DNA from: an uncultured Spartobacteria bacterium | GTDB taxonomy: Bacteria; Verrucomicrobiota; Verrucomicrobiia; Chthoniobacterales; JAATET01 | Reading direction: 5' to 3' | Length of the DNA: 64,000 nt | NCBI GenBank assembly: GCA_938011325.1 | Contig: CALLUD010000011.1 | Span: 171,088-235,087 of the forward strand | Shown: positions 7,936-16,872 of the stretch, in pieces | Numbering within the stretch: the stretch's first letter is position 1 | Layout of the letters: each line of letters opens with the position of its first letter | Position numbers and translations under genes: made by a program | The notes under the pieces: generated by a model | What the model was told of the DNA's origin: nothing | The model's input: only the letters and a program-made list of their open reading frames with translations | Databases searched by the model: none

Positions 7936-9884
7936 TTCGGCAATGCCGCCAGAAACCGGCGGCCATAGGGCTTCGTCACGATACGGCTGTCGAGAATGAC
8001 CACGATGCCGCGATCCGAGCGGGAGCGGATCAATCGCCCCACCCCCTGCCGCAGCTTCAACACCGCCTCGGGCAGCGAGTATTGTTGAAACGCGTCACCA
8101 CCCGCCGCCTCGATCGCCTCGAGCTTGGCCTCGATCAACGGATGGTCCGGCATCGCGAAGGGCAGCCGCGTGATGATCACGTTCGACAGCGCCTCGCCCG
8201 GCACGTCCACGCCGCCCCAGAAACTGTCCGTTCCAAAAAGCACCGCGCGTCCCGAGTTTTTGAACTCGATCACCATGCGCGTGCGCGACATTCCCTCGCC
8301 CTGCACAAACAGCGGCCACCCCCGCGCTTCGAAGGCGTCCCGCATCTCCGCCGCCACGCGATGCATGAGCGCGTAGCTTGTGAAGAGCACGAAGGCGCGC
8401 CCGTCCGTTTTCTCGACGAAATGGAGAATCCATTTCTCCAGCGCCTCCTCGTAGCCCTTGGCGCGCGGGTCCGGCATGCGCCGCACGACGTGGAGCGTCA
8501 TTTGCCTTTCGTAGTCGAACGGGCTTCCGATGCTCTTCGCCGGCACGTCATCCGCGCCCACCCGCTCGCGGAAATACCGCAGGTCCGGCCCGCCCGTGGA
8601 GAGCGTGGCGCTCGTGAGCACCGAGCACGCGCCCTCGCGGAAAAGCAGCCGGCGCAGGCAGCCGGCGAGATCGATCGGCGCGGCGTGCAGATTGTGCAGC
8701 GTTTCGCGGCGGCCGCTCTGCTCCACCCAGTAAACATGATCGCGATCGACCTGATCCAGAAAGTCGCCCAGCCCGATCTTCGCATCGCGAATGCGCCGCG
8801 CGAGGTCCTGCAATTCGGCCTTCGTCAGCTCGTCGTCGCCACATTTCGCGATCGCCAGTCCCACGAGTTCGATCAATCGCGTGAGCGCCGTGTTCAGCTC
8901 CGAGGCATCCACGAGCCCTACTTCGCGCACCCGATACTCCCGGCCCTTGCCGAAGTTGCACACCCGCCCGACCTCGTCGAAGAACGCATCGGCCACCGGC
9001 AGCACGTCCGCGACCGAGCGCACGCCCTCCGCCTGCCGCAGGAGCTGGAAGAGCCCCTTTTTCGTGCGCGGGTTGTAGAGCCGCTGCATCGCGCTGCGCA
9101 GGCCGTATTGCGAAACGGAAAATCCGATGTGCCGCGACGCGACGCCCTCCAGCGTGTGCGCCTCGTCGAAGATCACGAAATCATTCGGGAAGATGAATCC
9201 CCGGTCGTTGCGTCCCTCCAGCTCCTCCTCCGAGCCGAGCAACGTGAAGAAGAGCGTGTGGTTCACCACGACGACGTGCGCGTGGGCGAGCCGCTTGCGC
9301 ACCGCCTGGTAGAAACACCGGGAGTTCGTGCCGCACGTGCGTTGCGTGCAGATCGCGCGCTCGCTGCACACCTGCGCCCACACCTCGGGATCCGGCTGCT
9401 CGGCGAAATCACTCAGCGAGCCGTCCTTCGTCATGAGACTCCACTCGCGAATGCGTTCCAGCTCCGCGCGCTGGGTCGTGGTGAACAGGCCGTCCGCCTG
9501 CCGCAGCGCCCGGTCGAGCCGCGTGCCGCAGCAGTAATTCTGCCGCCCCTTCAGCAGCACCGCCTCGAAGTCCTCCGGCAGCAGCGCCTGCAGGGCCGGG
9601 ATGTCCTTGTAAACGAGCTGCTCCTGCAGGTTGATCGTGTGCGTGGAAATCACCGCCTTGCGCTTCGTGCGCACCGCGTGAAGCACCGCCGGCACGAGAT
9701 ACGCGAACGATTTGCCCACGCCCGTGCCCGCCTCGATCACGAGATGACCGCCCTGCTCGAGCGTCCGCGCCACGGCGCAGGCCATCTCCTGTTGCTCCCG
9801 GCGCCACTCGAAGCCGGGGCGCGCGGAAAGCAGCCCTGTCTCTGAGAAAATCCCCGCAATCTCCCGCTCAAAGGCGCCGGTCAC
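7914..9884 (-). CDS. DinG-type ATP-dependent DNA helicase (XPD/Rad3-like, iron-sulfur)
   Basis: Superfamily 2 helicase expected to unwind DNA 5' to 3' during repair or replication conflicts. With a GTG start at 9884 it has 656 residues. Walker A is EAGTGVGKS (51-59), and the DEAH box is FDEAHTLEG around 239-247. Cysteines 119, 179, 184 and 190 reproduce the spacing of the 4Fe-4S cluster ligands of E. coli DinG. Near the C-terminus QGVGRLIRSRSDRG is motif VI. An alternative GTG lies 33 bases upstream. The frame stays open to 11579, but that part is antisense to the LptF/G gene and is not coding. Confidence 0.9.
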   Translation of the reverse strand: MTGAFEREIAGIFSETGLLSARPGFEWRREQQEMACAVARTLEQGGHLVIEAGTGVGKSFAYLVPAVLHAVRTKRKAVISTHTINLQEQLVYKDIPALQALLPEDFEAVLLKGRQNYCCGTRLDRALRQADGLFTTTQRAELERIREWSLMTKDGSLSDFAEQPDPEVWAQVCSERAICTQRTCGTNSRCFYQAVRKRLAHAHVVVVNHTLFFTLLGSEEELEGRNDRGFIFPNDFVIFDEAHTLEGVASRHIGFSVSQYGLRSAMQRLYNPRTKKGLFQLLRQAEGVRSVADVLPVADAFFDEVGRVCNFGKGREYRVREVGLVDASELNTALTRLIELVGLAIAKCGDDELTKAELQDLARRIRDAKIGLGDFLDQVDRDHVYWVEQSGRRETLHNLHAAPIDLAGCLRRLLFREGACSVLTSATLSTGGPDLRYFRERVGADDVPAKSIGSPFDYERQMTLHVVRRMPDPRAKGYEEALEKWILHFVEKTDGRAFVLFTSYALMHRVAAEMRDAFEARGWPLFVQGEGMSRTRMVIEFKNSGRAVLFGTDSFWGGVDVPGEALSNVIITRLPFAMPDHPLIEAKLEAIEAAGGDAFQQYSLPEAVLKLRQGVGRLIRSRSDRGIVVILDSRIVTKPYGRRFLAALPKCPVETH

Positions 9885-9998
9885 CCCCGCGCCTGCTCCT
9901 TCCACCAGTGAAATCACGAGCTTTGGAGTTGAACGCGGCCTGAAAGACGCGAATATCTGCCGTTCGTGTTTCCGCCGAGGCGGGACATTGGATTGCCC

Positions 9999-11123
9999 AT
10001 GACCATTCTTGACCGCTACGTCCTGAAGAAGTTTCTCGTTCCGTTCTTCTACTGCTTCTTCGGGTTCATCGCAATCTGGCTTGTCTTCGACCTGAGTGAC
10101 AACGGCCCCGACTTCATCGACGGCAAGGCGTCGCTCGGCTTCATCTTCGAGTTCTACATGAGCCAGATTCCCGAGATCGTCGTGATCAGCCTGCCCATCG
10201 GCATGCTCCTCGCCCTGCTCTACTCGCTCACGCAGATGTCGCGGTCGAACGAGATCATCTCGATGCTTGGCTCCGGTCGCAGTGTCGTGCGCGTGCTGCT
10301 CCCGCTCTTCGGGGTCGGCCTGCTTCTTGTCGGCGTCACCACCTATTTCAACTACGAGGGCGCCCCGCACGCCGCGAAGACGAAGAAGGCGATGCTCAAG
10401 GAAATCAACAGTGGCAAGAAGCGCGAGCCGACCATCTCCGGCCACCTCTTCCGCAATCGCGAGGATCGCCGCACCTGGTATATGCGCAAGCTCCGCCCCG
10501 AGGAGAACGCCATCGACGACGTCCAGATCATCCAGCAAAACAAGAACGGCGCCATCATCCGCCAGTGGTATGCCCGCGACGCCACCTTCAACCCCGGCAA
10601 CCAAACCTGGACCCTCGAGGACGTGAAGATCCTCAAGATGGATCGCAACGGCGACATCACCGACACCGAGCTGCACGAGGAATACGTCATCCCGAACTGG
10701 AGCGAGACCCCGTGGCGCATCGCCAGCTCCGTGATGAACCCCGACTACCTCTCCGTGCCCGAGCTGCGCGACTACCTCAAGCACAACTCCGACTTCCCGA
10801 AGGCGCGCCTCGCCCCCTTCCGCACCCACCTCGAGTATCGCTGGGCCCTCCCCTGGGTCTGCCTGCTCGTCGTTTTCCTCGCCGCCCCCATGGGCATCGT
10901 TTACTCCCGGCGCGGCATCCTCGGCGGCGTCGCCGCGGCCATCAGCCTTTTCTTCATGCTCATCTTCGTGAGCAGCCTCTGCATTGCGCTCGGCAAGGGC
11001 GACCGCCTCGACCCGGTCACCGCTGCGTGGGCCCCGCTGGTGATCTTCGTCATCATCGGTCTCGTGCTGCTCTGGTTCCGCTCGACGAACCGCGACATCC
11101 CGATCCCCAAGATTTTCGGCTGA
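9999..11123 (+). CDS. LptF/LptG family lipopolysaccharide export permease
   Basis: Inner-membrane subunit of the LPS transport ABC complex. It has 374 residues and starts MTILDRYVLKKFLVPFFYCF, the usual opening of the family. Three hydrophobic segments lie in the first 110 residues, then a periplasmic beta-jellyroll-like domain (about 125-265), then three more near the C-terminus (RWALPWVCLLVVFLAAPMG is the conserved start of that block). The partner permease and the LptB ATPase are not nearby. It diverges from the dinG-like gene across about 115 bases, and the following hypothetical gene starts 3 bases after its stop. Confidence 0.9.
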   Translation: MTILDRYVLKKFLVPFFYCFFGFIAIWLVFDLSDNGPDFIDGKASLGFIFEFYMSQIPEIVVISLPIGMLLALLYSLTQMSRSNEIISMLGSGRSVVRVLLPLFGVGLLLVGVTTYFNYEGAPHAAKTKKAMLKEINSGKKREPTISGHLFRNREDRRTWYMRKLRPEENAIDDVQIIQQNKNGAIIRQWYARDATFNPGNQTWTLEDVKILKMDRNGDITDTELHEEYVIPNWSETPWRIASSVMNPDYLSVPELRDYLKHNSDFPKARLAPFRTHLEYRWALPWVCLLVVFLAAPMGIVYSRRGILGGVAAAISLFFMLIFVSSLCIALGKGDRLDPVTAAWAPLVIFVIIGLVLLWFRSTNRDIPIPKIFG

Positions 11124-11126
11124 CAC

Positions 11127-11627
11127 ATGCAACAGGACTGGGAAATCAAGAGCCGGTCGCACGCGTGCACGCGCACCGGCAAACCCTTCGAGGAAGGCGA
11201 ATACTTCTACACGCTCCTCTTCCGCGATGAAGAGGGATTCCGCCGCGAAGACATCTGCGAAACCGCCTGGAACGAGCGCAACGACAACATCGAGCCCTTC
11301 TCGTTCTGGCGCACCAAATACGAGGCCCCGCCGCCTCCCCCGCCCGAGCCGCTCAAGAAAAACGACGCCGAGAGCCTCCTGCGCGCGCTCGTCGAGGCCA
11401 ACGACCCCCGCTACGAGAAGGTCATCTACATCCTCGCGGTGATGCTCGAGCGCAAACGCACGCTCAAGCCGATGGACTCCCCCGACAACGACACGCTCGT
11501 CTACGAGCGCGCCGGCACGGGCGAGACCTTCATCCTCAAAAACCCGCACCTCGGCATCGAGCAGATCCCCGAGGTGCAAAAGGAAGTCGCCGCCCTCCTC
11601 GACGCCTCCCTCCAGCCCGCGCAGTAA
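11127..11627 (+). CDS. Conserved hypothetical protein following the lptF/G gene
   Basis: A 166-residue soluble protein starting MQQDWEIKSRSHACTRTGKP. The N-terminal part (a C-T-R-T-G-K-P-F-x-x-G-E-x-F-Y-T pattern, then REDICETAW) looks like a small conserved domain, followed by a proline tract (about 67-73) and a helical C-terminal half with VIYILAVMLERKR. I recall similar proteins annotated only as hypothetical in Verrucomicrobia and Planctomycetes. No signal peptide or membrane helix is seen. It is 3 bases downstream of the LPS permease gene, so the two are probably co-transcribed, which is weak evidence for an envelope-related role. Confidence 0.75.
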   Translation: MQQDWEIKSRSHACTRTGKPFEEGEYFYTLLFRDEEGFRREDICETAWNERNDNIEPFSFWRTKYEAPPPPPPEPLKKNDAESLLRALVEANDPRYEKVIYILAVMLERKRTLKPMDSPDNDTLVYERAGTGETFILKNPHLGIEQIPEVQKEVAALLDASLQPAQ

Positions 11628-11676
11628 GACGCTGCGCGTTTCGCAGGGCGGGGTTTTGCGCTACAGTGCGCTGCTC

Positions 11677-12732
11677 ATGCACGCCGCGCTTTCAGATTTT
11701 CCGCTGTTTCTCGCGCCGATGGCCGGGGTCACGAACACCGTGTTCCGCCGCATCTGCCGGAATCTCGGCGCGGACGTGCTGACGTCGGAGTTCGTCTCCG
11801 CCGAGGGCATCTTCCATCGCAACGAGCGGACCCGCGAATACCTCGACTTCGAGCCGGATGAACGCCCGGTGGGGGTTCAGCTTTTCGGAGCGAACCCCGA
11901 CCACCTTGCCGAGGCCGCGCGTCAGGTTGTGGACTGGGTGAATCCGGACTTCATCGACCTGAACTTCGGATGCCCCGTGAACAAGGTCGTCTGCAAGCAG
12001 GGCGGCTCGGCGTTGTTGAAGGATTGCCCGTTGCTCGAGCGCGTTGCGGGGGCCGTCGTCAAGGCGGTGGCGCCACTGCCGGTCACCGCGAAGATTCGCA
12101 TCGGCTGGAATGCCGCCACGATCAACGCCACGACCACGGCGCGCATTCTCGAGAACGTCGGCGTCCAGCGCATCGCCGTTCACGGCCGCACGAAGGAGCA
12201 GAGCTATTCCGGGAAGGCCGACTGGGACGTCATCGACCAGGTGGCGCGCACGGTGTCGATTCCGGTCATCGGCAATGGCGACATCACCTCGGCCGAGGAT
12301 GCCCTTCGCCGGCGACACGAAACCGCCGTGGCCGGCTTGATGATTGGCCGCGCGGCGATGACGAACCCGTGGATCTTCACCGAAATCAAGGCCGCGATGG
12401 ACGGCAGCTCCGGGCGCTTTCGTCCGCCCACGCTTGCCGATCGATGGACGCTCATCGTGGAGCATTGCCGGCGCGAGGTGATCCGCCGTGGCGACGAGCG
12501 CCGGGCAATGCACGGCATGCGCGCCCGGCTGATGGCTTACAGCAAGGGAATGCCGAATGGCCGGCACCTTCGCGAGCGGCTCGCGCGCGTCGAATCCGTC
12601 GCGCAGGTCGAGGACCTCGCCGCCGCCCATCTGGCCGACAGCGAGAGCACCGGCGACGCGGCTATTCTTCGGAATTCCTCGACGACACGCTGTTCAGCAG
12701 CGACTGCAGAAACGCCTTCTCCTGGTCGGTAA
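11677..12732 (+). CDS. dusB: tRNA-dihydrouridine synthase (DusB-like)
   Basis: FMN- and NADPH-dependent enzyme reducing uridines in the tRNA D-loop. It has 351 residues starting MHAALSDFPLFLAPMAGVTN. Seen: the APMAGVT motif, the catalytic-type Cys99 in NFGCPVNKVV, GGSALL, KIRIGW, VHGRTKEQSYSG, IGNGDI and MIGRAAMTNPW, in the expected order. The last 24 or so codons overlap the 3' end of the convergent helical-repeat gene by 71 bases, and that tail is serine/threonine-rich and unlike the rest of the family. The overlap suggests loss of an older stop codon. Confidence 0.92.
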   Translation: MHAALSDFPLFLAPMAGVTNTVFRRICRNLGADVLTSEFVSAEGIFHRNERTREYLDFEPDERPVGVQLFGANPDHLAEAARQVVDWVNPDFIDLNFGCPVNKVVCKQGGSALLKDCPLLERVAGAVVKAVAPLPVTAKIRIGWNAATINATTTARILENVGVQRIAVHGRTKEQSYSGKADWDVIDQVARTVSIPVIGNGDITSAEDALRRRHETAVAGLMIGRAAMTNPWIFTEIKAAMDGSSGRFRPPTLADRWTLIVEHCRREVIRRGDERRAMHGMRARLMAYSKGMPNGRHLRERLARVESVAQVEDLAAAHLADSESTGDAAILRNSSTTRCSAATAETPSPGR

Positions 12733-14185
12733 GCGAAGCGCTTTCGAGCACCTGCCGCGCATTGGCGGGGTCGTTGTCCACCAACCCCGAGAACGCCGAC
12801 AACATCGCTTCGCGCCGGATTTCCGGATCCTGCACGCTGATGGCGCGTTCCCACGCCGGCTGCGGGCTGTCGAAGCTCAGCATGTCAACGATCGCGGCAT
12901 TTGCCTGATCCCGGTCGCGACCGGCGGGCAGGGTATCCACCCAGCTCTGCGCCGCGTCAGCATTTCCCTCGTCGAGCCATCCACTGACGACACCAATCAC
13001 CGCGCGCTCGCGAACGGCCGGATCGGAAATCGCCTGCGCCTGTTTGGCTGCCTCCTCGGGGGAATTGTAGGCCCACGACTCGAAGATCCATTCCGCTGCC
13101 TCGTGATTCTGCGAATGTTTCGTCTGGAAATACTCGAACGCCGCCTTCGGATCGTTCTCCGCCCACCCGGCCAGCGCTCCGACGATTGCCTCGCTCTGCG
13201 CGGGTCCGGCCGGCAGCGCCTCCGCCCATTGCAGCGCCTGCGAAGGATTCACCAGTGCCAGCTCCTCGGCGATGGTGCTGCCCACGCTCTCGAGCAATGC
13301 CGGGTCGTTGATCTGCTGGATCTCGCGGGCCGCATCGGCCGGCGCGGATTCCGCCATCGCCCAAAGCACCTCCTCGACCGCCGTGCTCTGCTCATTTTTG
13401 TCGGTGAGTCCCTTTGCCCACTGCAGCGCCTCGTGGGGATTCGACTCCCCGAGCGCCGCGCCGATATTTGCGATCGCTTCAAGCTTCGCCGCGGGATCCG
13501 TCAATCCGCGCACGATCTCCATCGCCTGCGGCAGCGACGAACGGGAAAGCTCGCCGGCAATCGTTGCGAGCGCGGCTTCCTGCGTCTCACCCAGCAGCGT
13601 CTGGCGCGCCCAGTTGAGCGCCTCCGGGGCATTCTGCTCCGCGTAGTAATCCGTCATCCAGAGCACGATCTCCTCGAGATCCTCGTCTTCGCCGGCCTCG
13701 GCGGCGAGCTTCGGCAGCGCCGAGACAAATCCCGGCACCAAAATCGGCCAGGCCTCCGCCCCGCCCGATTCGCTGGCCTCGAGGTCATCCAGATAATCGA
13801 GGAAGCTCGACTGGTCCTCGTTGAGCCACTTCACGAGAATCATCTCCACCACGCCGGCGCGCAGCGAGGCGTCCTGCAACGCGAGGGCCTGATTGAGCAG
13901 CGGCCCGAGACCGTCCACCGATGCCGAGCCAACCTCGGCGTTCCAATCCTCGATCGTGTTCAGCGGCTTCCCGGCGCTTACCGGACCGGATGTCGACTTC
14001 GTCTGCGCCGCAGTCGTCTGCCGGGGCGTGGCACCGGGTGAATCCGTGATCTCCTGCCTGGGCTCGGGGGAACCTCCAAGGAACAGGATGGCGCCTGCGA
14101 CGACGCCGACGAGCCCTCCCACGCCGACGATGAGAAGCCAGGAAGGAACGCCGCCGGAAGATGCTGGTTGCTGATCTGCACTCAT
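12662..14185 (-). CDS. Membrane-anchored alpha-helical repeat protein
   Basis: A 507-residue protein of unknown function. The N-terminus is hydrophilic for 15 residues, then a glycine-rich hydrophobic segment (about 16-40) would anchor it, followed by a low-complexity Pro/Thr/Ser linker to about 75. From about 150 to 490 there are helical repeats of roughly 35 residues. Recurring elements are ALNWARQ, ALQWAKGL, ALQWAEALPAG and AQSWVDTLPAG, each followed by a helix ending near DP or SP. The repeats resemble TPR or Sel1-like solenoids but match no family I can name. Such repeat proteins are common in Verrucomicrobia. It may be a periplasmic scaffold. Confidence 0.8.
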   Translation of the reverse strand: MSADQQPASSGGVPSWLLIVGVGGLVGVVAGAILFLGGSPEPRQEITDSPGATPRQTTAAQTKSTSGPVSAGKPLNTIEDWNAEVGSASVDGLGPLLNQALALQDASLRAGVVEMILVKWLNEDQSSFLDYLDDLEASESGGAEAWPILVPGFVSALPKLAAEAGEDEDLEEIVLWMTDYYAEQNAPEALNWARQTLLGETQEAALATIAGELSRSSLPQAMEIVRGLTDPAAKLEAIANIGAALGESNPHEALQWAKGLTDKNEQSTAVEEVLWAMAESAPADAAREIQQINDPALLESVGSTIAEELALVNPSQALQWAEALPAGPAQSEAIVGALAGWAENDPKAAFEYFQTKHSQNHEAAEWIFESWAYNSPEEAAKQAQAISDPAVRERAVIGVVSGWLDEGNADAAQSWVDTLPAGRDRDQANAAIVDMLSFDSPQPAWERAISVQDPEIRREAMLSAFSGLVDNDPANARQVLESASLTDQEKAFLQSLLNSVSSRNSEE

Positions 14186-14240
14186 GAAAAATTAGCTGGG
14201 GGCTTACCATGCCGCAGTCCCCGAAAATTGCCAACCGCGA

Positions 14241-15323
14241 TCAACGCAGATTCTCGATCACCCGCCGGATGTCCTCGAGCGTGACCGCCTGCGACACGAA
14301 CGCACTCCCGAGCGCCTCCAGCAGCACGAAACGAATCTGACCGGCTTCGAATTTCTTGTCCTTCCCCATCGCGGCAATGATCGCGTCGGTCGAAAGATCG
14401 TCCGGAAGCCGCACCGGCAGATCGAACTTCTCCAGCGCCTCGCGCACCCGCTCCGCGTCAGCCTCCGTGAGGCCCGCCTTCTCGACCGAGAGCGCAAGCG
14501 CCGCGCAGAGCCCGAGGCTGATCGCCTCGCCGTGGAGAAACCGCCCGTAGCCGGCGGACTGCTCGATCGCGTGCCCGATCGTGTGGCCGAAATTCAGGAG
14601 CGCCCGCTCGCCGGTCGTCTCGCGCTCGTCGGCGGCAACCACACGCGCCTTGATTCCCACATTGCGCGCAATCAGCGGGGCGAGATTCGTCCGCTCGCCC
14701 GGTCGCAATTCCTCCAGCATCTCCGGATCACGGATCGCCGCGTGCTTGATGATCTCGGCAAACCCTTCGTTGAACTCCCGGTCCGGCAGCGTCATGAGCG
14801 TCGCCGTATCCGCGATGACGAACTCCGGATGATGAAACGCGCCGATGAGATTTTTTCCGCCCGGCGCATTCACGCCCGTCTTTCCGCCCACCGAGCTGTC
14901 CACGAGCGACACGACCGTCGTCGGCACCTGCACGTAGGGAATCCCGCGATAGTAAATCGCCGCGACAAACCCCGCGAGATCCCCCACCACGCCGCCGCCC
15001 AGCGCAATGAGCAGCGACTTGCGGTCAAACCCCGCCGCAATCATCCGATTGCACACGTCCGCCACGACCTCCATCCGCTTCGAGTTTTCACCCACCGGCA
15101 CGGTGAACAGCTCCGGCTCGCAGCCCGCCTCCCGCAGCTTCTCCAGCAGCGACGTCGCATAAATGCCCGCCACCGTCTCGTCGCTGACCACCGCCACGCG
15201 CGGCGACTTCAAAAACGGGCGCAATCGATCGGCCAGCGTCGACAACAGGCCATCGCCCACCCACACGGTGTAGCCATTCCGCTCCAGCGGCACATCCACG
15301 GTCAGCATCCCGGTTTCGCTCAT
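14241..15323 (-). CDS. aroB: 3-dehydroquinate synthase
   Basis: Second enzyme of the shikimate pathway, NAD- and divalent-metal-dependent, converting DAHP to 3-dehydroquinate. It has 360 residues. Seen: VSDETVAG, PVGENSKRM, the nucleotide-binding GGGVVGDLAGFVAA, the PTTVVSLVDSSVGGKTGVN block and GKNLIGAFHHP, then the metal-ligand regions EGFAEIIKH and NFGHTIGHAIE, plus LHGEAISLG. The start MSETGMLTVD at 15323 is preferred; an upstream in-frame start would add 12 residues. No other aro gene is adjacent. Confidence 0.96.
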   Translation of the reverse strand: MSETGMLTVDVPLERNGYTVWVGDGLLSTLADRLRPFLKSPRVAVVSDETVAGIYATSLLEKLREAGCEPELFTVPVGENSKRMEVVADVCNRMIAAGFDRKSLLIALGGGVVGDLAGFVAAIYYRGIPYVQVPTTVVSLVDSSVGGKTGVNAPGGKNLIGAFHHPEFVIADTATLMTLPDREFNEGFAEIIKHAAIRDPEMLEELRPGERTNLAPLIARNVGIKARVVAADERETTGERALLNFGHTIGHAIEQSAGYGRFLHGEAISLGLCAALALSVEKAGLTEADAERVREALEKFDLPVRLPDDLSTDAIIAAMGKDKKFEAGQIRFVLLEALGSAFVSQAVTLEDIRRVIENLR

Positions 15324-15414
15324 GCGCCCAGCATTCTGACCCGGACCGCCGATGTCCATTCAAAGCCGCCGGAGCCTCCGGAACGGCGCCGGAAACCTCA
15401 ACCGCTTGAATGCC

Positions 15415-15506
15415 TCATCCCCCGCCCTCGCGGAGACACTCACGGATGGCCTCCAGCTCGAGCACGGCGTGACGATCGCGCGGCAGGCCCATTGCCCGCT
15501 TCGCGT
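15415..15506 (-). pseudogene. C-terminal remnant of a nucleotidyltransferase-like gene
   Basis: Between aroB and the SnoaL-like gene the minus strand reads AVDAKRAMGLPRDRHAVLEL then a short helix and a TGA at 15415-15417. The pattern K-R-A-x-G-x-P-x-D followed by an E-L-E-A helix is how many small nucleotidyltransferase (DUF6036/MNT-like) proteins end. No upstream part of such a gene exists; the frame runs into the SnoaL-like gene in a different phase. I read it as a decayed 3' end; it is too short for certainty. Confidence 0.4.
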
Positions 15507-15887
15507 CTACCGCCCCAGTTGATTCGCGATCGCGGAGCGGTCGATGAGCGAGTGGACTTCGTGAATCTTCCCGTTCCGCAACGTGTAAAACACGTGTTCC
15601 GCGAAGGCGACGCGGCGACCGTTGACTTGCATGCCAAGGAATTCCCCGGTCGGCGTGCAGTCGAAGAAAAGCCGCGCGGCAACGAGATCGTCCGTCGCGG
15701 CGAGAAGCTCGATCCGGAAAAACAGATCGGGAATCGCCGCGAAGTTCCCGGCGATCATCGCCTCGTAGTCCAGGCGCGAGAGCGCGCGGCCGTTGTAGGT
15801 CAGCTCCTCGTTGACGAATTCCTCGAGCCCGGTGCGAGCATTCAGCGCATCGATGTAACGACGGTAGAAGGTCTCCTGAGCATTCAT
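15507..15887 (-). CDS. SnoaL-like / NTF2-fold protein (ester cyclase family)
   Basis: A 126-residue soluble protein with the pattern of the SnoaL-like NTF2 superfamily: N-terminal helices with FYRRYIDALNART, a central LDYEAMIAGNFAAIPDLFFRIE block, then strands around GEFLGMQVNGRRVAFAEHVFYT and the closing HEVHSLIDR. Members include polyketide cyclases and small binding proteins; substrate cannot be read from sequence. It lies 81 bases downstream of an SDR gene on the same strand, a common pairing in small accessory oxidoreductase loci. Confidence 0.75.
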   Translation of the reverse strand: MNAQETFYRRYIDALNARTGLEEFVNEELTYNGRALSRLDYEAMIAGNFAAIPDLFFRIELLAATDDLVAARLFFDCTPTGEFLGMQVNGRRVAFAEHVFYTLRNGKIHEVHSLIDRSAIANQLGR

Positions 15888-15968
15888 CGCATGCGGTTCG
15901 CATCCGACCGCACCAACGGCCGCAACGCCCCCGGGTCCGCCTGCTTCATGCCTTCCGTCTCCGGCGCC

Positions 15969-16709
15969 TCACACCTGCGTGACCCCGCCGTCAACCACGA
16001 GGTCGATACCGGTCACGTAGCTGCTGTCGTCGGAGGCGAGGAAGACCGCGGCCCTGGCAATTTCGTCCGGGGTGCCGACGCGGCCCAGCGGAATCTGCGG
16101 CAGCACCGCGCCGATGACCCCGTCGTCGATTCCGAGCTTGTCGTAGGCCGGCGTGGGAATGAATCCCGGGCTCAGCGAGTTCACGCGAATCCGGCGTTCC
16201 TTGAGATCCGTCGTCCACGTCCGCGCAAACGATCGCACCGCCGCCTTGGACGCCGCGTAAACACTGAAGTTTGCCGGCCCCGTGGACCCCGCGATCGACG
16301 CGTTGAGAATAATTGAGCCGCCGTCGGGTATCAGCGGCAGCGCCTTCTGCACCGTGAAGACGAGCCCTTTCACGTTGGTGCTGAACGTCCGGTCGAAATG
16401 CTCCTCGGTGATCTGCCCCAGCGGCACAAATTCCCCGCCGCCGGCGTTGGCAAACAACACGTCGACGCGCCCCTTCTCCTCCCGGACACGGTCGTAGAGC
16501 CGGTCGAGATCCGCGAGGTTCGCGACATCACTCTGCACACCGGTTACATTTCGGCCGATCGATTGCACCGCGGCGTTCAGCTCCTTTTCCCGCCGCCCCG
16601 TGATGAACACATACGCGCCCTCTTCGACGAACCGCTTCGCCGTCGCGAGTCCGATCCCGCTGGTGCCACCGGTCACCACCGCCACCTTGCCTTCGAGTTT
16701 ATTTCCCAT
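15969..16709 (-). CDS. Short-chain dehydrogenase/reductase (classical SDR)
   Basis: NAD(P)-dependent oxidoreductase of 246 residues. The cofactor motif TGGTSGIG is at 13-20, NAG at 88-90, the catalytic Ser138 in NASIAGS, and YAASK gives Tyr151 and Lys155. TGRR at 37-40, after the second strand, suggests NADP preference. The C-terminus DLVVDGGVTQV is typical. The substrate is unknown. It sits upstream of the SnoaL-like gene and may work with it. Confidence 0.9.
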   Translation of the reverse strand: MGNKLEGKVAVVTGGTSGIGLATAKRFVEEGAYVFITGRREKELNAAVQSIGRNVTGVQSDVANLADLDRLYDRVREEKGRVDVLFANAGGGEFVPLGQITEEHFDRTFSTNVKGLVFTVQKALPLIPDGGSIILNASIAGSTGPANFSVYAASKAAVRSFARTWTTDLKERRIRVNSLSPGFIPTPAYDKLGIDDGVIGAVLPQIPLGRVGTPDEIARAAVFLASDDSSYVTGIDLVVDGGVTQV

Positions 16710-16872
16710 GCGTCACAGCTCGTCCAACTTCCCCGCCGGTCAACGCCGGAGGCTCTGACGCAATTGCATCACGATGCAGAAACGCCGGCTCAACAATCCG
16801 CCGACGCGGTGATTCCACAGCACGCGAAGGCGCGAAAGCCTCCTCGCCGACGCGGCCCCCGGGCGCACTCAA

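Noticed and set aside
9885..11579. Upstream extension of the dinG-like reading frame, about 560 codons
   Set aside because: It is antisense to the LptF/G gene and the next gene, with a His/Glu/Arg/Val-rich composition typical of the opposite frame of GC-rich coding DNA.
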